Below, piece by piece: positions 49,774 to 58,365 of a stretch of 64,000 nt of DNA (position 1 is the first letter of the stretch; every line of letters begins with the position of its first letter). The DNA is taken from assembly GCA_964370165.1 (NCBI GenBank), contig CAYJIG010000005.1, forward strand, positions 5,034-69,033, read 5' to 3'. The notes beneath the pieces were generated by a model that was not told where the DNA came from, made no database searches, and saw nothing but the letters and a program-made list of their open reading frames with translations. The DNA comes from JAAYCI01 sp964370165. GTDB taxonomy: Bacteria > Bacillota > Clostridia > Oscillospirales > Ruminococcaceae. The position numbers were made by a program, and so were the translations under genes.

Positions 49774-52191
49774 ATGGTAAAATATGATCCAAAAATATTA
49801 GAGCCAAAATGGCAAGATCATTGGCTGGAAAATAAAACATTTGCAGCAAAAACAGGCGAAGACAAGAAAAAGTTTTTTGTGCTGGTAGAGTTCCCGTATC
49901 CCAGTGGGCAAGGCCTGCACGTGGGACATCCGCGCCCATACACAGCTATGGACGTGGTGGCACGCAAACGCCGCATGCAGGGCGAAAATGTTTTGTATCC
50001 CATGGGCTGGGATGCGTTTGGCCTGCCTACAGAAAACTTTGCGCTGAAAAATCATATTCATCCGGCCATTGTTACAAAAAACAATATCGATCGTTTCCGC
50101 AAGCAGATTCGCTCGCTGGGCATGAGCTTTGACTGGGACAGAGAGGTGGATACCACCGATCCTTCTTATTACAAGTGGACGCAGTGGATTTTCTTGCAGC
50201 TATATAAAAAAGGCCTTGCATACAAGAAAGAAATGAGCGTGAACTGGTGTACCAGCTGTAAAGTTGTGCTGGCAAACGAAGAAGTGGTAAGCGGAAGTTG
50301 CGAGCGTTGCCATGGCGAAGTTATCCGCAAGGTGAAAAGCCAGTGGATGCTGAAAATCACCGAGTATGCAGGACGTTTGATAGACGACTTGGTGGGCCTT
50401 GATTACATCGAACGTGTATCCACTTCGCAAGTGAACTGGATTGGACGCAGCCACGGCGCCGAGATGGTTTTCGCCACCAGCGCAAAAGATGACCTTGTGG
50501 TATACACCACCCGTCCCGACACGGTGTTTGGCGCCACATATATGGTAATGAGCCCCGAGCATCCTTTCCTGAAAAAATGGGAAGGTCTGCTTCAAAACGG
50601 GGAAGAAATTGCTGAATATCAAGCCGAAGCCTCTAAAAAGAGTGATTTTGAGCGCACAGAGCTAGCCGCAGACAAGGAAAAAACCGGTGTATGCCTGAAA
50701 GGCGTACATGCTATAAACCCCGCCAGCGGCGAGACAATCCCCATTTATATTTCCGACTATGTTTTGGCAAGCTACGGCACAGGTGCCATCATGGCGGTGC
50801 CGGGGCATGACGAGCGCGACTATGCGTTTGCTAAAAAGTTCGATCTGCCTATCATCGAGGTGGTAGCAGGCGGCGACCTTGAAAAACAGGCGTACACAGA
50901 CATAGCAAACGGCACCATGGTGAACAGTGGCTTCTTAAATAAAATGGACGTAGAAACAGCCAAAAAAGAGATTGTGTCTTGGCTGATACGCAACAATAAA
51001 GGCGAGGCAAAAACAAACTATAAACTGCGTGACTGGGTGTTTAGCCGCCAGAGATATTGGGGCGAGCCCATACCGATGGTGTGGTGTGAAAAATGTGGAT
51101 GGCAGCCCATTCCCGAGAGTGAGCTTCCGCTGGAACTACCGTATATAGAAGATTTCGAGCCTACAGCAGAGGGTGACAGTCCCTTGGCAAGGCACGATGA
51201 ATGGGTGCAAACCACCTGTCCTGCCTGTAAAGGACCGGGACGCAGGGAAACAGACACCATGCCACAATGGGCAGGCTCGTCATGGTATTTCTTGCGTTAT
51301 TGCGACCCACACAACAGCGAAGAACTTGCCTCGAAAGAGGCGCTGGAATATTGGATGCCGGTAGACTGGTACAATGGCGGCATGGAGCATACTACACTGC
51401 ATTTGCTATACAGCCGTTTTTGGCACAAGTTTTTGTATGACATCGGTGTTGTGGGCGGTAAAGAACCATACATGAAACGCACATCTCACGGCATGATTTT
51501 GGGCGAAGACGGCCAGAAAATGTCTAAAAGTCGTGGCAACGTGGTAAATCCTGAGGATGTAATAGACGAGTTTGGCGCCGACACCATGCGCATATACGAG
51601 ATGTTTATTGGTGACTTTGAGAAAACTGCGCCGTGGAACATGGCGTCTATCAAAGGCAGTCGCAGGTTCTTAGACCGTGTGTGGGCGTTGCAAGGCAGTG
51701 TGCTGGACACAGACGGCATACGGCCGGAGCTTGAAGCAAACGTGCACCGCACCATCCAAAAAGTGACAAACGATGTGGAAAATCTAAAGCATAACACAGC
51801 CATTGCCGCTATGATGAGCTTGCTGAATGACTTCACGGCATCGGGTGGCGTGACAAAAGAAGAGTACAAAATATTACTAAAGTTGCTTAATCCGTTTGCA
51901 CCGCACATGACAGAAGAAGTGTGGCAAAACATGGAGTTTGGCGAGGAAATTGCCCTGCAGGCATGGCCTGTATGGGACGAGGACAAACTACAGGAAAACA
52001 GCATCGAGATTGTGGTGCAAGTGAACGGTAAACCACGCGGGCACATCACCGTTGCGGTGGATACAGCAAAAGACGAGGCTTTGGGCATGGCGAAAGCAGA
52101 GCCTTCCATTCAAAAACAGCTGGATGGCAAACAAATCGTAAAAGAAATTTGGGTGCCAAATAAATTGATCAATTTCGCCGTAAAAGGATAA
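49774..52191 (+). CDS. leuS: Leucyl-tRNA synthetase
   Basis: 805 residues from ATG 49774, 9 bases after GTAGGAG; a TTG at 49765 abuts that site. Class I motifs: HVGHPRPYTAMDVVARK (HIGH) and QKMSKSRGNVVNPEDVI (KMSKS). The CP1 editing domain is present (YTTRPDTVFGATYMVMSPEHP, GHDERDYAFAKKF), as is a C-terminal anticodon-binding domain. It charges tRNA-Leu and removes mischarged residues. It is the last gene of the rsfS region. Confidence 0.98.
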   Translation: MVKYDPKILEPKWQDHWLENKTFAAKTGEDKKKFFVLVEFPYPSGQGLHVGHPRPYTAMDVVARKRRMQGENVLYPMGWDAFGLPTENFALKNHIHPAIVTKNNIDRFRKQIRSLGMSFDWDREVDTTDPSYYKWTQWIFLQLYKKGLAYKKEMSVNWCTSCKVVLANEEVVSGSCERCHGEVIRKVKSQWMLKITEYAGRLIDDLVGLDYIERVSTSQVNWIGRSHGAEMVFATSAKDDLVVYTTRPDTVFGATYMVMSPEHPFLKKWEGLLQNGEEIAEYQAEASKKSDFERTELAADKEKTGVCLKGVHAINPASGETIPIYISDYVLASYGTGAIMAVPGHDERDYAFAKKFDLPIIEVVAGGDLEKQAYTDIANGTMVNSGFLNKMDVETAKKEIVSWLIRNNKGEAKTNYKLRDWVFSRQRYWGEPIPMVWCEKCGWQPIPESELPLELPYIEDFEPTAEGDSPLARHDEWVQTTCPACKGPGRRETDTMPQWAGSSWYFLRYCDPHNSEELASKEALEYWMPVDWYNGGMEHTTLHLLYSRFWHKFLYDIGVVGGKEPYMKRTSHGMILGEDGQKMSKSRGNVVNPEDVIDEFGADTMRIYEMFIGDFEKTAPWNMASIKGSRRFLDRVWALQGSVLDTDGIRPELEANVHRTIQKVTNDVENLKHNTAIAAMMSLLNDFTASGGVTKEEYKILLKLLNPFAPHMTEEVWQNMEFGEEIALQAWPVWDEDKLQENSIEIVVQVNGKPRGHITVAVDTAKDEALGMAKAEPSIQKQLDGKQIVKEIWVPNKLINFAVKG

Positions 52192-52273
52192 AAAACCATC
52201 TTTTTTCGACAAGATTTTGCATGTGAATACGATATACTCCATATAAAAGAAATTTTACAATGGGGGATTTTGC

Positions 52274-52519
52274 ATGGATGATAAATCATACGCAATTATG
52301 TTTAATGGTATCACAGATACCATAGTACAATTGGAAAAAATGACCGCAAAGCTGTGTCGTTTACAACAAAAGGTAGAGGAAATATACATGTCTTGTGAAG
52401 AGGCTGATATAGTGGTTTGTGATGAAATCGCACAAGATGATGATACCGAAAACACCGGCTGTTTGAATGACGATTCTGAAGTTGTAACGGCTACTAAAGA
52501 CAAAAAAGAAACTTTTTGA
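52274..52519 (+). CDS. Small protein of unknown function
   Basis: 81 residues, with a GGGGGA site 7 bases before the ATG. I do not recognise it. The first half looks helical and could form a short coiled coil (TDTIVQLEKMTAKLCRLQQKVEEI). The second half is acidic and polar with three Cys overall near the middle (SCEE, VCDE, GCLN). It sits between leuS and the rpsU promoter, which begins 21 bases after its stop. Real coding is likely from the site, start and codon use, but no function can be given. Confidence 0.6.
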   Translation: MDDKSYAIMFNGITDTIVQLEKMTAKLCRLQQKVEEIYMSCEEADIVVCDEIAQDDDTENTGCLNDDSEVVTATKDKKETF

Positions 52520-52540
52520 CAAATTGCGTTGCAAAATGTA

Positions 52541-52569
52541 TTGACACTATGGAATAAAGTGTGTATAAT
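52541..52569 (+). promoter_or_regulatory. Sigma-A promoter of rpsU
   Basis: TTGACA at 52541-52546, 17-base spacer, TATAAT at 52564-52569: a perfect consensus promoter, as expected for a highly expressed ribosomal gene. The leader is about 105 bases and contains an AGAAGCT...AGCATCTTCT hairpin around 52613-52640. Confidence 0.92.
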
Positions 52570-52679
52570 TTAACTGTTATATAGGCACGGAATACTACAG
52601 ATGCCGCAGTGGGAAGAAGCTGTGGGAAGAATAGCATCTTCTCAAAAACTCCTGCTTATTAGCGCAAGGGGGGACAAAG

Positions 52680-52856
52680 ATGTCGGAAGTTCGCGTAAAA
52701 GAAAATGAATCGTTGGACAGCGCATTGCGCAGGTTCAAGCGTTCGTGTGCAAAATCAGGCGTTCTGGCCGAAGTGCGTAAGCGTGAAGCTTATGAGAAGC
52801 CTTCGGTAAAACGTAAGAAAAAATCCGAAGCAGCGCGCAAGCGTAAAGTGAAATAA
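52680..52856 (+). CDS. rpsU: 30S ribosomal protein S21
   Basis: 58 residues: MSEVRVKENESLDSALRRFK, then RSCAKSGVLAEVRKREAYEK and a Lys/Arg-rich tail. This is the full S21 pattern. A GGGGGGACA site precedes the ATG. It has its own consensus promoter and terminator, so it is a single-gene unit. S21 sits near the anti-Shine-Dalgarno end of 16S rRNA and helps mRNA recognition. Confidence 0.96.
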   Translation: MSEVRVKENESLDSALRRFKRSCAKSGVLAEVRKREAYEKPSVKRKKKSEAARKRKVK

Positions 52857-52880
52857 GTGTTTCGGCAAATGCATCGTCAG

Positions 52881-52905
52881 ACGGATCCTTACAGGGTCCG
52901 TTTTT
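52881..52905 (+). terminator. Rho-independent terminator after rpsU
   Basis: ACGGATCC and GGGTCCGT form an 8-pair stem (one G-U) around TTACA, followed by five T residues, 25 bases after the rpsU stop. Confidence 0.9.
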
Positions 52906-53015
52906 ATGTGCAAAAAAACAGGAACAAAACTTTTATAATGTGATATAATTGGTAATATATATAGTATCAATAGTTGGCAGGTGCTGACGTGTAGATAAAA
53001 CAAGGAGGCCTAAAA

Positions 53016-53516
53016 ATGTTTGTGCCACAGGTGATGTTCAGAGATGTGACAAAAATCACGCCGGAATATCTGCAAGATAACGGGATTTTGGCATTGGTAT
53101 TGGATGTGGATAATACATTGACAGCCCACGACAGCCAAGAAGTAAAGGAAGATATAGAGCTTTGGCTGAATAAAATGCAGGAAAACGGAATAAAGCTGAT
53201 GCTGGGTAGCAACAACACAAAAAAAAGAGTGGGACCGTTTGCCGAGCGTCTGGGCTTGCCGTTTGCTAGCTTTTGTTGTAAGCCATCGCCAAAATGGCTG
53301 TGGGAAGCGCAGAAACGCTGGGGTCTACCCAAAAAAAGCATTGCTTTGGTGGGAGATCAGCTGTTCACTGACCTTTTGGGCGGCACGCTGTATGGGGCAA
53401 GGGTTTTGGTGGTGAAGCCGCTATATGAAGACATAAAGCCGACGGTACGCTTTAAGCGCCACTTGGAAAAACCGTTTCTTTTACGCTACTATAAAAACGG
53501 GGGCAAGCTACTTTGA
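53016..53516 (+). CDS. yqeG: YqeG-family HAD phosphatase
   Basis: 166 residues. HAD motif I is LVLDVDNTLTAHDS, motif II is MLGSNNTKKRVG, motif III/IV is KPSPKWLW and VGDQLFTDLLGGTLYGA. This family (HAD-IIIA) includes B. subtilis YqeG and mitochondrial phosphatidylglycerophosphatase relatives; a PGP phosphatase role has been proposed for some members. AAGGAGG precedes the ATG, and a TGATATAAT extended -10 lies at 52941-52949. The stop overlaps the next gene by four bases. Confidence 0.9.
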   Translation: MFVPQVMFRDVTKITPEYLQDNGILALVLDVDNTLTAHDSQEVKEDIELWLNKMQENGIKLMLGSNNTKKRVGPFAERLGLPFASFCCKPSPKWLWEAQKRWGLPKKSIALVGDQLFTDLLGGTLYGARVLVVKPLYEDIKPTVRFKRHLEKPFLLRYYKNGGKLL

Positions 53517-54379
53517 AGATAAAAATGCCTTTGTTTGGTCCGGCCGGCAGGGGCGATTCATTTGCTGAGTGCGGGTTTAAACACATGAAAGACGTGCCGG
53601 ATTATTTGGCGAAGTTTCAGCTGACGGCATATGAATATCAGTGTGGGCATGGGGTGCGTGTGAACAAAGACACCATGGCGATAATAAAAGAAAAATCGAG
53701 TGCCATGGACATAGCTTGCAGTTTGCATGCACCATATTATATTTCTATGGCGAGTATGGAAGAAGAAAAAAGACAGAACAGTGTAAATTATTTACTGCAA
53801 AGTGCACAGGCTGTCAGGATGCTTGGCGGAAACAGGGTGATTTTTCACTGCGGTGGTGTAGGCAAACAAGCGCGAAGTGATGCACTTAAAAAAGTGGAAT
53901 ACACCTTGCAGGTGGCGCGCGAAAGCCTAGACGAGCAAGGATATAGCGACATACATTTATGCCCCGAGACGATGGGAAAGTCTGGACAAATAGGCGACCT
54001 CGACGAGATATTACAGCTGTGTAAAACAGATAAGCGGCATATTCCGTGCCTTGATTTTGGGCACTTAAACGCACTGACACAAGGCAGTATTCGCACAAAA
54101 GAAGACTATAAAAGGCTGACAGACAGGATAGGCGAGGTGCTGGCAGATGACAGGGCTACATTTTTTCATGTGCATTTTTCAAAGATAGAATACACTAAGG
54201 CGGGTGAAAAAAAGCACCTGACTTTTGATGATACAGTATTTGGGCCGCCGTGGGAACCGTTTGTGGAAATGCTGGCGGAAAATGGCCTTGCGCCGGTGGT
54301 GATATGCGAGAGCAGTGGCACCCAAACTGAAGACGTAAAAACTATGCAACTGGCATATCAAGATAAAATAAATAAATAA
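53513..54379 (+). CDS. Endonuclease IV-like TIM-barrel protein
   Basis: 288 residues with a TTG start overlapping yqeG (TTGA). Conserved metal-site motifs of AP endonuclease family 2: SLHAPYYISMAS, IFHCGGVG, CPETMGKSGQIGDLDEIL, CLDFGHLNAL, FHVHFSK and ICESSGT. Endonuclease IV cuts DNA at abasic sites using three zinc ions. The LDFGH motif differs slightly from the classical LD(T/S)CH, so a related xylose-isomerase-like TIM-barrel function cannot be excluded. Confidence 0.82.
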   Translation: MKIKMPLFGPAGRGDSFAECGFKHMKDVPDYLAKFQLTAYEYQCGHGVRVNKDTMAIIKEKSSAMDIACSLHAPYYISMASMEEEKRQNSVNYLLQSAQAVRMLGGNRVIFHCGGVGKQARSDALKKVEYTLQVARESLDEQGYSDIHLCPETMGKSGQIGDLDEILQLCKTDKRHIPCLDFGHLNALTQGSIRTKEDYKRLTDRIGEVLADDRATFFHVHFSKIEYTKAGEKKHLTFDDTVFGPPWEPFVEMLAENGLAPVVICESSGTQTEDVKTMQLAYQDKINK

Positions 54380-54400
54380 AATATAGCAAGGAGAAAAATA

Positions 54401-55471
54401 ATGCAAGAGCGTGTGAAAAAAGTGGTAGCGGCTATGCCCGAGGGTTTTGAAGCAGCAGTGATTGGCACGGCGAATAATAGGTTTTATCTTTTGGATTTCG
54501 ACGCACATTCGGCGGGAACATTAGTGGTTTTTCCACATAAGATGGTATATATTATCGACTCGAGGTATATAGAAGCCGCACAAAACAATGTGAAAAATGC
54601 CGAGGTGGTGCTTCAAAAAGACGTGATGACTCAGCTGGACGAGTTGTTCCGTGAAGAAGGCGTCAAAACTGTGCATCTCGAACACGATATCTCTGTGGCG
54701 CAATATGAGGAGATGAAAAAATGCGTCCCGAGTGTGAATTTTGACATAACAGACACGCTTAGCAAACAGCTGGCACTTTTGCGTGAAGTGAAAGACGACG
54801 AAGAACTTGGTAGAATGCGCAAGGCTCAAGAAATTGCGGATGCGTGTTTTTCTCATATATTGGGTTACATCAAAGAAGGCGTACGGGAAATTGACCTTAT
54901 GCTGGAAATGGAATTATTCATGCGTAAAAATGGTGCGCAAGGTGTGGCGTTTGACACCATCTGCCTAGCAGGCGCCAACGGAAGCTTGCCACATGGTGTG
55001 CCGAGTGAAAACAAGATAAAACAAGGCGATTTTATCACCATGGATTTCGGGGCGAGATATCACGGGTACTGCTCTGACATGACCCGTACAGTGGCGCTGG
55101 GTCAGCCAAGCGAGGAACAACGCCGTGTATATGATGTTGTGCTGAAAGCTCACCTTGCCGGCATTGCCGCCGCAAAAACGGGTGTTTTGGGCAAAGACGT
55201 TGACAAAGTGGCAAGAAATGTGATTGAAGAAGCAGGATATGCAGATTATTTCGGACATGGGCTGGGACATTCTATAGGAATAGCCGTTCATGAAGAACCA
55301 AGATATTCACCGATAAACAACACAAACGTGCGTGCAGGAACAGTGATGACAGTAGAGCCGGGAATTTATCTGCCGGGCAAGTTCGGCGTGCGCATAGAAG
55401 ACATGGTGGTTGTGGGCGATGCCGGCGGGGCATCAATAACAAAAAGTCCTAAAGAACTACTGATCCTGTAG
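54401..55471 (+). CDS. Xaa-Pro aminopeptidase (M24 family)
   Basis: 356 residues. An N-terminal creatinase-like domain (about 1-125) precedes the pita-bread metallopeptidase. Metal ligands are in MDFGARYHGYCSDMTRTV (two Asp), GHGLGHSIGIAVHEEPRYS (His), TVEPGIYLPGKFG and RIEDMVVV (two Glu). It removes N-terminal residues before proline in the cytoplasm. AAGGAG precedes the ATG; a terminator follows. In other Firmicutes efp comes next, but not here. Confidence 0.94.
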   Translation: MQERVKKVVAAMPEGFEAAVIGTANNRFYLLDFDAHSAGTLVVFPHKMVYIIDSRYIEAAQNNVKNAEVVLQKDVMTQLDELFREEGVKTVHLEHDISVAQYEEMKKCVPSVNFDITDTLSKQLALLREVKDDEELGRMRKAQEIADACFSHILGYIKEGVREIDLMLEMELFMRKNGAQGVAFDTICLAGANGSLPHGVPSENKIKQGDFITMDFGARYHGYCSDMTRTVALGQPSEEQRRVYDVVLKAHLAGIAAAKTGVLGKDVDKVARNVIEEAGYADYFGHGLGHSIGIAVHEEPRYSPINNTNVRAGTVMTVEPGIYLPGKFGVRIEDMVVVGDAGGASITKSPKELLIL

Positions 55472-55506
55472 TTTTCGCAGGCATAATATTTTAGGCGACT
55501 ATAATA

Positions 55507-55546
55507 AAACAGCATTTTGCGATGTCTGTCACAAGATGCTGTTTTT
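55507..55546 (+). terminator. Rho-independent terminator after the M24 peptidase gene
   Basis: AAACAGCAT pairs with ATGCTGTTT, with an interrupted TTG/CAA extension, followed by a T-run (GTTTTTAT), 36 bases after the stop codon. Confidence 0.8.
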
Positions 55547-55639
55547 ATGTGCAATAAAAAGTGATTGTCGGTTTTGGATTTTCTCACAATTTACCAGTAA
55601 TAAGTTTGAAAATCAGTGATAATTTGTAGAATGCAACAT

Positions 55640-55655
55640 GTAGAATATATTGTGT
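55640..55655 (+). promoter_or_regulatory. Upstream NrdR box
   Basis: GTAGAATATATTGTGT matches the NrdR consensus acaCwAtATaTwGtgt at 13 of 16 positions. It begins exactly 42 bases (four helical turns) before the second box, the kind of phased spacing known for paired NrdR sites. Confidence 0.65.
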
Positions 55656-55675
55656 GTTTTTTGTAGGTTTTACTA

Positions 55676-55705
55676 TTGACTATACAATATATAGTGTGAT
55701 AAAAT
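55676..55705 (+). promoter_or_regulatory. nrdD promoter with internal NrdR box
   Basis: TTGACT at 55676-55681 and TAAAAT at 55700-55705, 18 bases apart, form the promoter. The spacer contains ATACAATATATAGTGT (55682-55697), which fits the NrdR consensus at 15 of 16 positions. NrdR bound here would block RNA polymerase when dATP is plentiful. The rest of the 297-base gap after the M24 gene holds only the terminator and the upstream box. Confidence 0.8.
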
Positions 55706-55768
55706 TTGGAGCATAGACTTTGTGGCATGCATGTGGCGTGAGCAAAAATGATGAAGGAGTTAGTGTGA

Positions 55769-58060
55769 ATGCAAACATCGAAGGTGCGCACTATTATAAA
55801 GCGTGATGGACGGCTGGTATTATATGATGAAGCGAAGATAGCAAACGCTATACTGAAAGCATTGACTGCTTGCGGCAAAGATGATGTTGCGGCGGCGGCG
55901 CGCATTGCCAACGAAGTGGGCGAGGTGTTGGCCTCGCAGGGTAAAGATAGCTATCGGATAGAAGAAATTCAAGACGAGGTAGAAAAGGCGCTGATGCGTA
56001 CCGGGTACGAGGAAGCCGCCAAAAGCTATATTTTATATCGTGCTCAGCGCACCCATGTTCGTGACTCGAACACGTCGCTGATGAAGGCGTTTGATGAAAT
56101 CACTAACGCAGATGCTCGCAAATCCGACCTAAAGCGTGACAACGCTAACGTAGATGGTAACACTGCCATGGGTAGTATGTTGCAGATTGGTTCGGCCGCG
56201 GCAAAAGCATACAACAGCTCACATTTGCTGACAAGAGATCATGCGAATGCTCATAAAGACGGCTGGATACATATACACGACTTTGATTTTTATTCTTTGA
56301 CCACTACATGCTGTCAGATTGATTTGATAGAGCAGTTTAAAGGTGGGTTCTCCACCGGTCACGGATATTTGCGGGAGCCGCAAGACGTGCAAAGCTATGC
56401 GGCACTTGCCTGCATTGCGATACAAAGCAACCAAAATGATCAGCACGGCGGCCAAAGTATCGCAAACTTTGATTTTGGCATTGCTCAAGGCGTTGCAAAA
56501 ACATATAAGCGCGTGTTTGCGGAGAATTTGGCAAAAGCGTTGCAACTTTTAGACAGCGACATGGAAAAATGGACGATTAAACGTTGCAAAGAAATATGTC
56601 GCGCAGCAGAAAAAACTTCAGGCGAAGCGCCCAGGCTAAGCGGCAGTGAAAAGTTTACACAGCAGCTGAAAGCTGACATGAAAGATGAAGTGGCGCAAGA
56701 TGTCTTGTGCAAGGCTATTGATTTCGCTGAAAAGACATCTGAAAAAGAAACGGACAGACGCACATATCAGGCCATGGAAGCTTTGGTTCATAACTTGAAC
56801 TCCATGCATTCACGTGCCGGTGCGCAAACACCGTTTTCTTCCATAAACTACGGCACAGACACATCGCCGGAAGGACGCATGGTGGTGAGAAATGTGCTGG
56901 CGGCCACAGAATCGGGTCTTGGACATTCCGAAACACCGATTTTCCCTATTCAGATTTTCAAGCTGAAAAAGGGTGTGAACTATGACGAAAGCGACCCAAA
57001 CTACGACTTGTTCAAGCTAGCTTGCAGGTGTAGTGCCAAGCGACTATTCCCGAATTTCACTAATCTGGACGCGCCGTTTAATTTGCAATATTATCAGCCT
57101 AATCGTCCCGAAACAGAAGTCGCAACCATGGGTTGCCGCACTCGTGTGATGGGAAATAACTATGATCCTACGCGGCAAACAGCATATGGAAGAGGAAACC
57201 TATCTTTCACATCAATCAACTTGCCACGTATTGCGATTGAAGCCGGCAAAGACGAGAAAGCGTTTTACGAAAAACTTGATTCTATGCTGGAAATGGTGGC
57301 GCAACAACTACTGGATAGATATGAAATTCAGGCAAAGAAAAAAGTGCGCAATTTTCCGTTTTTGATGGGTCAGGGTGTGTGGATGGACTCAAAACACCTT
57401 GGTCCGGACGATGAAATCCGTGAAGTGCTGAAACACGGCACACTTTCTATTGGGTTTATCGGCCTTGCCGAGACTTTGAAAGCTTTGTATGGTCGCCACC
57501 ACGGCGAAAGCGCCGACATGCAGGAAAAAGGCCTTGCTATTGTGCAGCATATGCATGATTTCTGCACTAATAAAGGCAAAGAAATGAAGATGAACTTCAC
57601 CTTGCTGGCAACACCGGCAGAAGGATTGTCGGGCAGATTCATACGCATGGATAAAAAACGATACGGCGAAATTTCCGGGGTTACCGATAAAGACTATTAC
57701 ACAAACAGTTTCCATGTGCCGGTTTATTATTCCGTTCCGGTGTTTGAAAAAATTCAAATAGAAGCACCATACCACGCCATGACGCCTGCAGGACACATTA
57801 CTTATGTGGAGCTGGACGGCGATACTGCTGAAAACCTGGAAGCATTTATGTCGGTGGTACGTTGTATGCATGACGCCGGTGTGGGATATGGCAGTATAAA
57901 CCATCCGGTGGATAGAGACCCTGTTTGTGGGTATGTTGGTATCATTGGCGAGGTTTGCCCTAGGTGTGGCCGCAAAGATGGAGAGGCTATAGACCCACAA
58001 AAACTGGAAGAGCTGAAAAAGCAATATCCGTATATGTCAGAACTGTATGGACACGCATAA
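55769..58060 (+). CDS. nrdD: Anaerobic ribonucleoside-triphosphate reductase, large chain without glycyl-radical segment
   Basis: 763 residues, AAGGAG 9 bases before the ATG. N-terminal ATP-cone (RTIIKRDGRLVLYDEAKI), then the class III catalytic barrel with active-site Cys residues (LTTTCCQIDL, ATMGCRTRVMG). It reduces NTPs to dNTPs without oxygen, with formate as the usual reductant. The C-terminus runs through NHPVDRDPVCGYVG and EVCPRCGRKDGE (zinc ribbon with three Cys; the fourth position is Asp), then ends after 24 unrelated residues. The essential RxxxGY radical motif that normally follows is absent. That motif is encoded in the separate gene at 58105. Both chains should be needed for activity. 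Confidence 0.95.
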   Translation: MQTSKVRTIIKRDGRLVLYDEAKIANAILKALTACGKDDVAAAARIANEVGEVLASQGKDSYRIEEIQDEVEKALMRTGYEEAAKSYILYRAQRTHVRDSNTSLMKAFDEITNADARKSDLKRDNANVDGNTAMGSMLQIGSAAAKAYNSSHLLTRDHANAHKDGWIHIHDFDFYSLTTTCCQIDLIEQFKGGFSTGHGYLREPQDVQSYAALACIAIQSNQNDQHGGQSIANFDFGIAQGVAKTYKRVFAENLAKALQLLDSDMEKWTIKRCKEICRAAEKTSGEAPRLSGSEKFTQQLKADMKDEVAQDVLCKAIDFAEKTSEKETDRRTYQAMEALVHNLNSMHSRAGAQTPFSSINYGTDTSPEGRMVVRNVLAATESGLGHSETPIFPIQIFKLKKGVNYDESDPNYDLFKLACRCSAKRLFPNFTNLDAPFNLQYYQPNRPETEVATMGCRTRVMGNNYDPTRQTAYGRGNLSFTSINLPRIAIEAGKDEKAFYEKLDSMLEMVAQQLLDRYEIQAKKKVRNFPFLMGQGVWMDSKHLGPDDEIREVLKHGTLSIGFIGLAETLKALYGRHHGESADMQEKGLAIVQHMHDFCTNKGKEMKMNFTLLATPAEGLSGRFIRMDKKRYGEISGVTDKDYYTNSFHVPVYYSVPVFEKIQIEAPYHAMTPAGHITYVELDGDTAENLEAFMSVVRCMHDAGVGYGSINHPVDRDPVCGYVGIIGEVCPRCGRKDGEAIDPQKLEELKKQYPYMSELYGHA

Positions 58061-58104
58061 ATTGCCGATACACGCAGAAAACAACTTAAAGAGGAGTATG
58101 CATA

Positions 58105-58269
58105 ATGGAAAAGCAACAAGTGGGACAAGGGGTAGGATTTGAGCGTATTCGTCGCATCACAGGCTATCTTGTGGGCACAATGGATAAATGGAACGACGCA
58201 AAAAAGGCGGAAGAGAACGACCGCATCAAGCATGACATGATTGCTCAAAAGCAAGATATGGCGGGCTGA
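58105..58269 (+). CDS. Separately encoded glycyl-radical subunit of anaerobic ribonucleotide reductase
   Basis: 54 residues. After an 11-residue lead comes RIRRITGYLVGTMDKW and NDAKKAEENDRIKHD, which is the C-terminal glycyl-radical segment that in other clostridial NrdD proteins directly follows the zinc ribbon. Gly20 is the predicted radical site. The ATG has a GAGGAG site 8 bases upstream. It lies 44 bases after the nrdD stop in another frame, with stop codons between, so a single frameshift would not join them. NrdG, encoded 96 bases downstream, would activate Gly20. The idea resembles YfiD/GrcA, a detached radical domain for pyruvate formate-lyase, but here the main chain lacks its own copy. 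Confidence 0.88.
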   Translation: MEKQQVGQGVGFERIRRITGYLVGTMDKWNDAKKAEENDRIKHDMIAQKQDMAG

Positions 58270-58309
58270 TAAGCTATAACGCAAAATTAATATTGAACGC
58301 ACATATATT

Positions 58310-58346
58310 TTGCCATTTCTCCTTGCAAAGACAGGGGAAATGGCAA
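58310..58346 (+). other. Stable hairpin between the radical subunit gene and nrdG
   Basis: TTGCCATTTC (58310-58319) and GAAATGGCAA (58337-58346) are perfectly complementary, extended inward by T-G, C-G, C-G. Only TTGCTTG follows, so it is not a strong terminator. It may set relative amounts of NrdD and NrdG or protect upstream mRNA. Confidence 0.6.
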
Positions 58347-58365
58347 TTGCTTGTGAAAGGGGAAA

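Noticed and set aside
58060..58104. Split nrdD as a simple frameshift or sequencing error
   Set aside because: The two frames are each closed by stop codons (TAA at 58058-58060 and at 58087-58089 in the small gene's frame), and the small gene has its own ribosome binding site and spacing.
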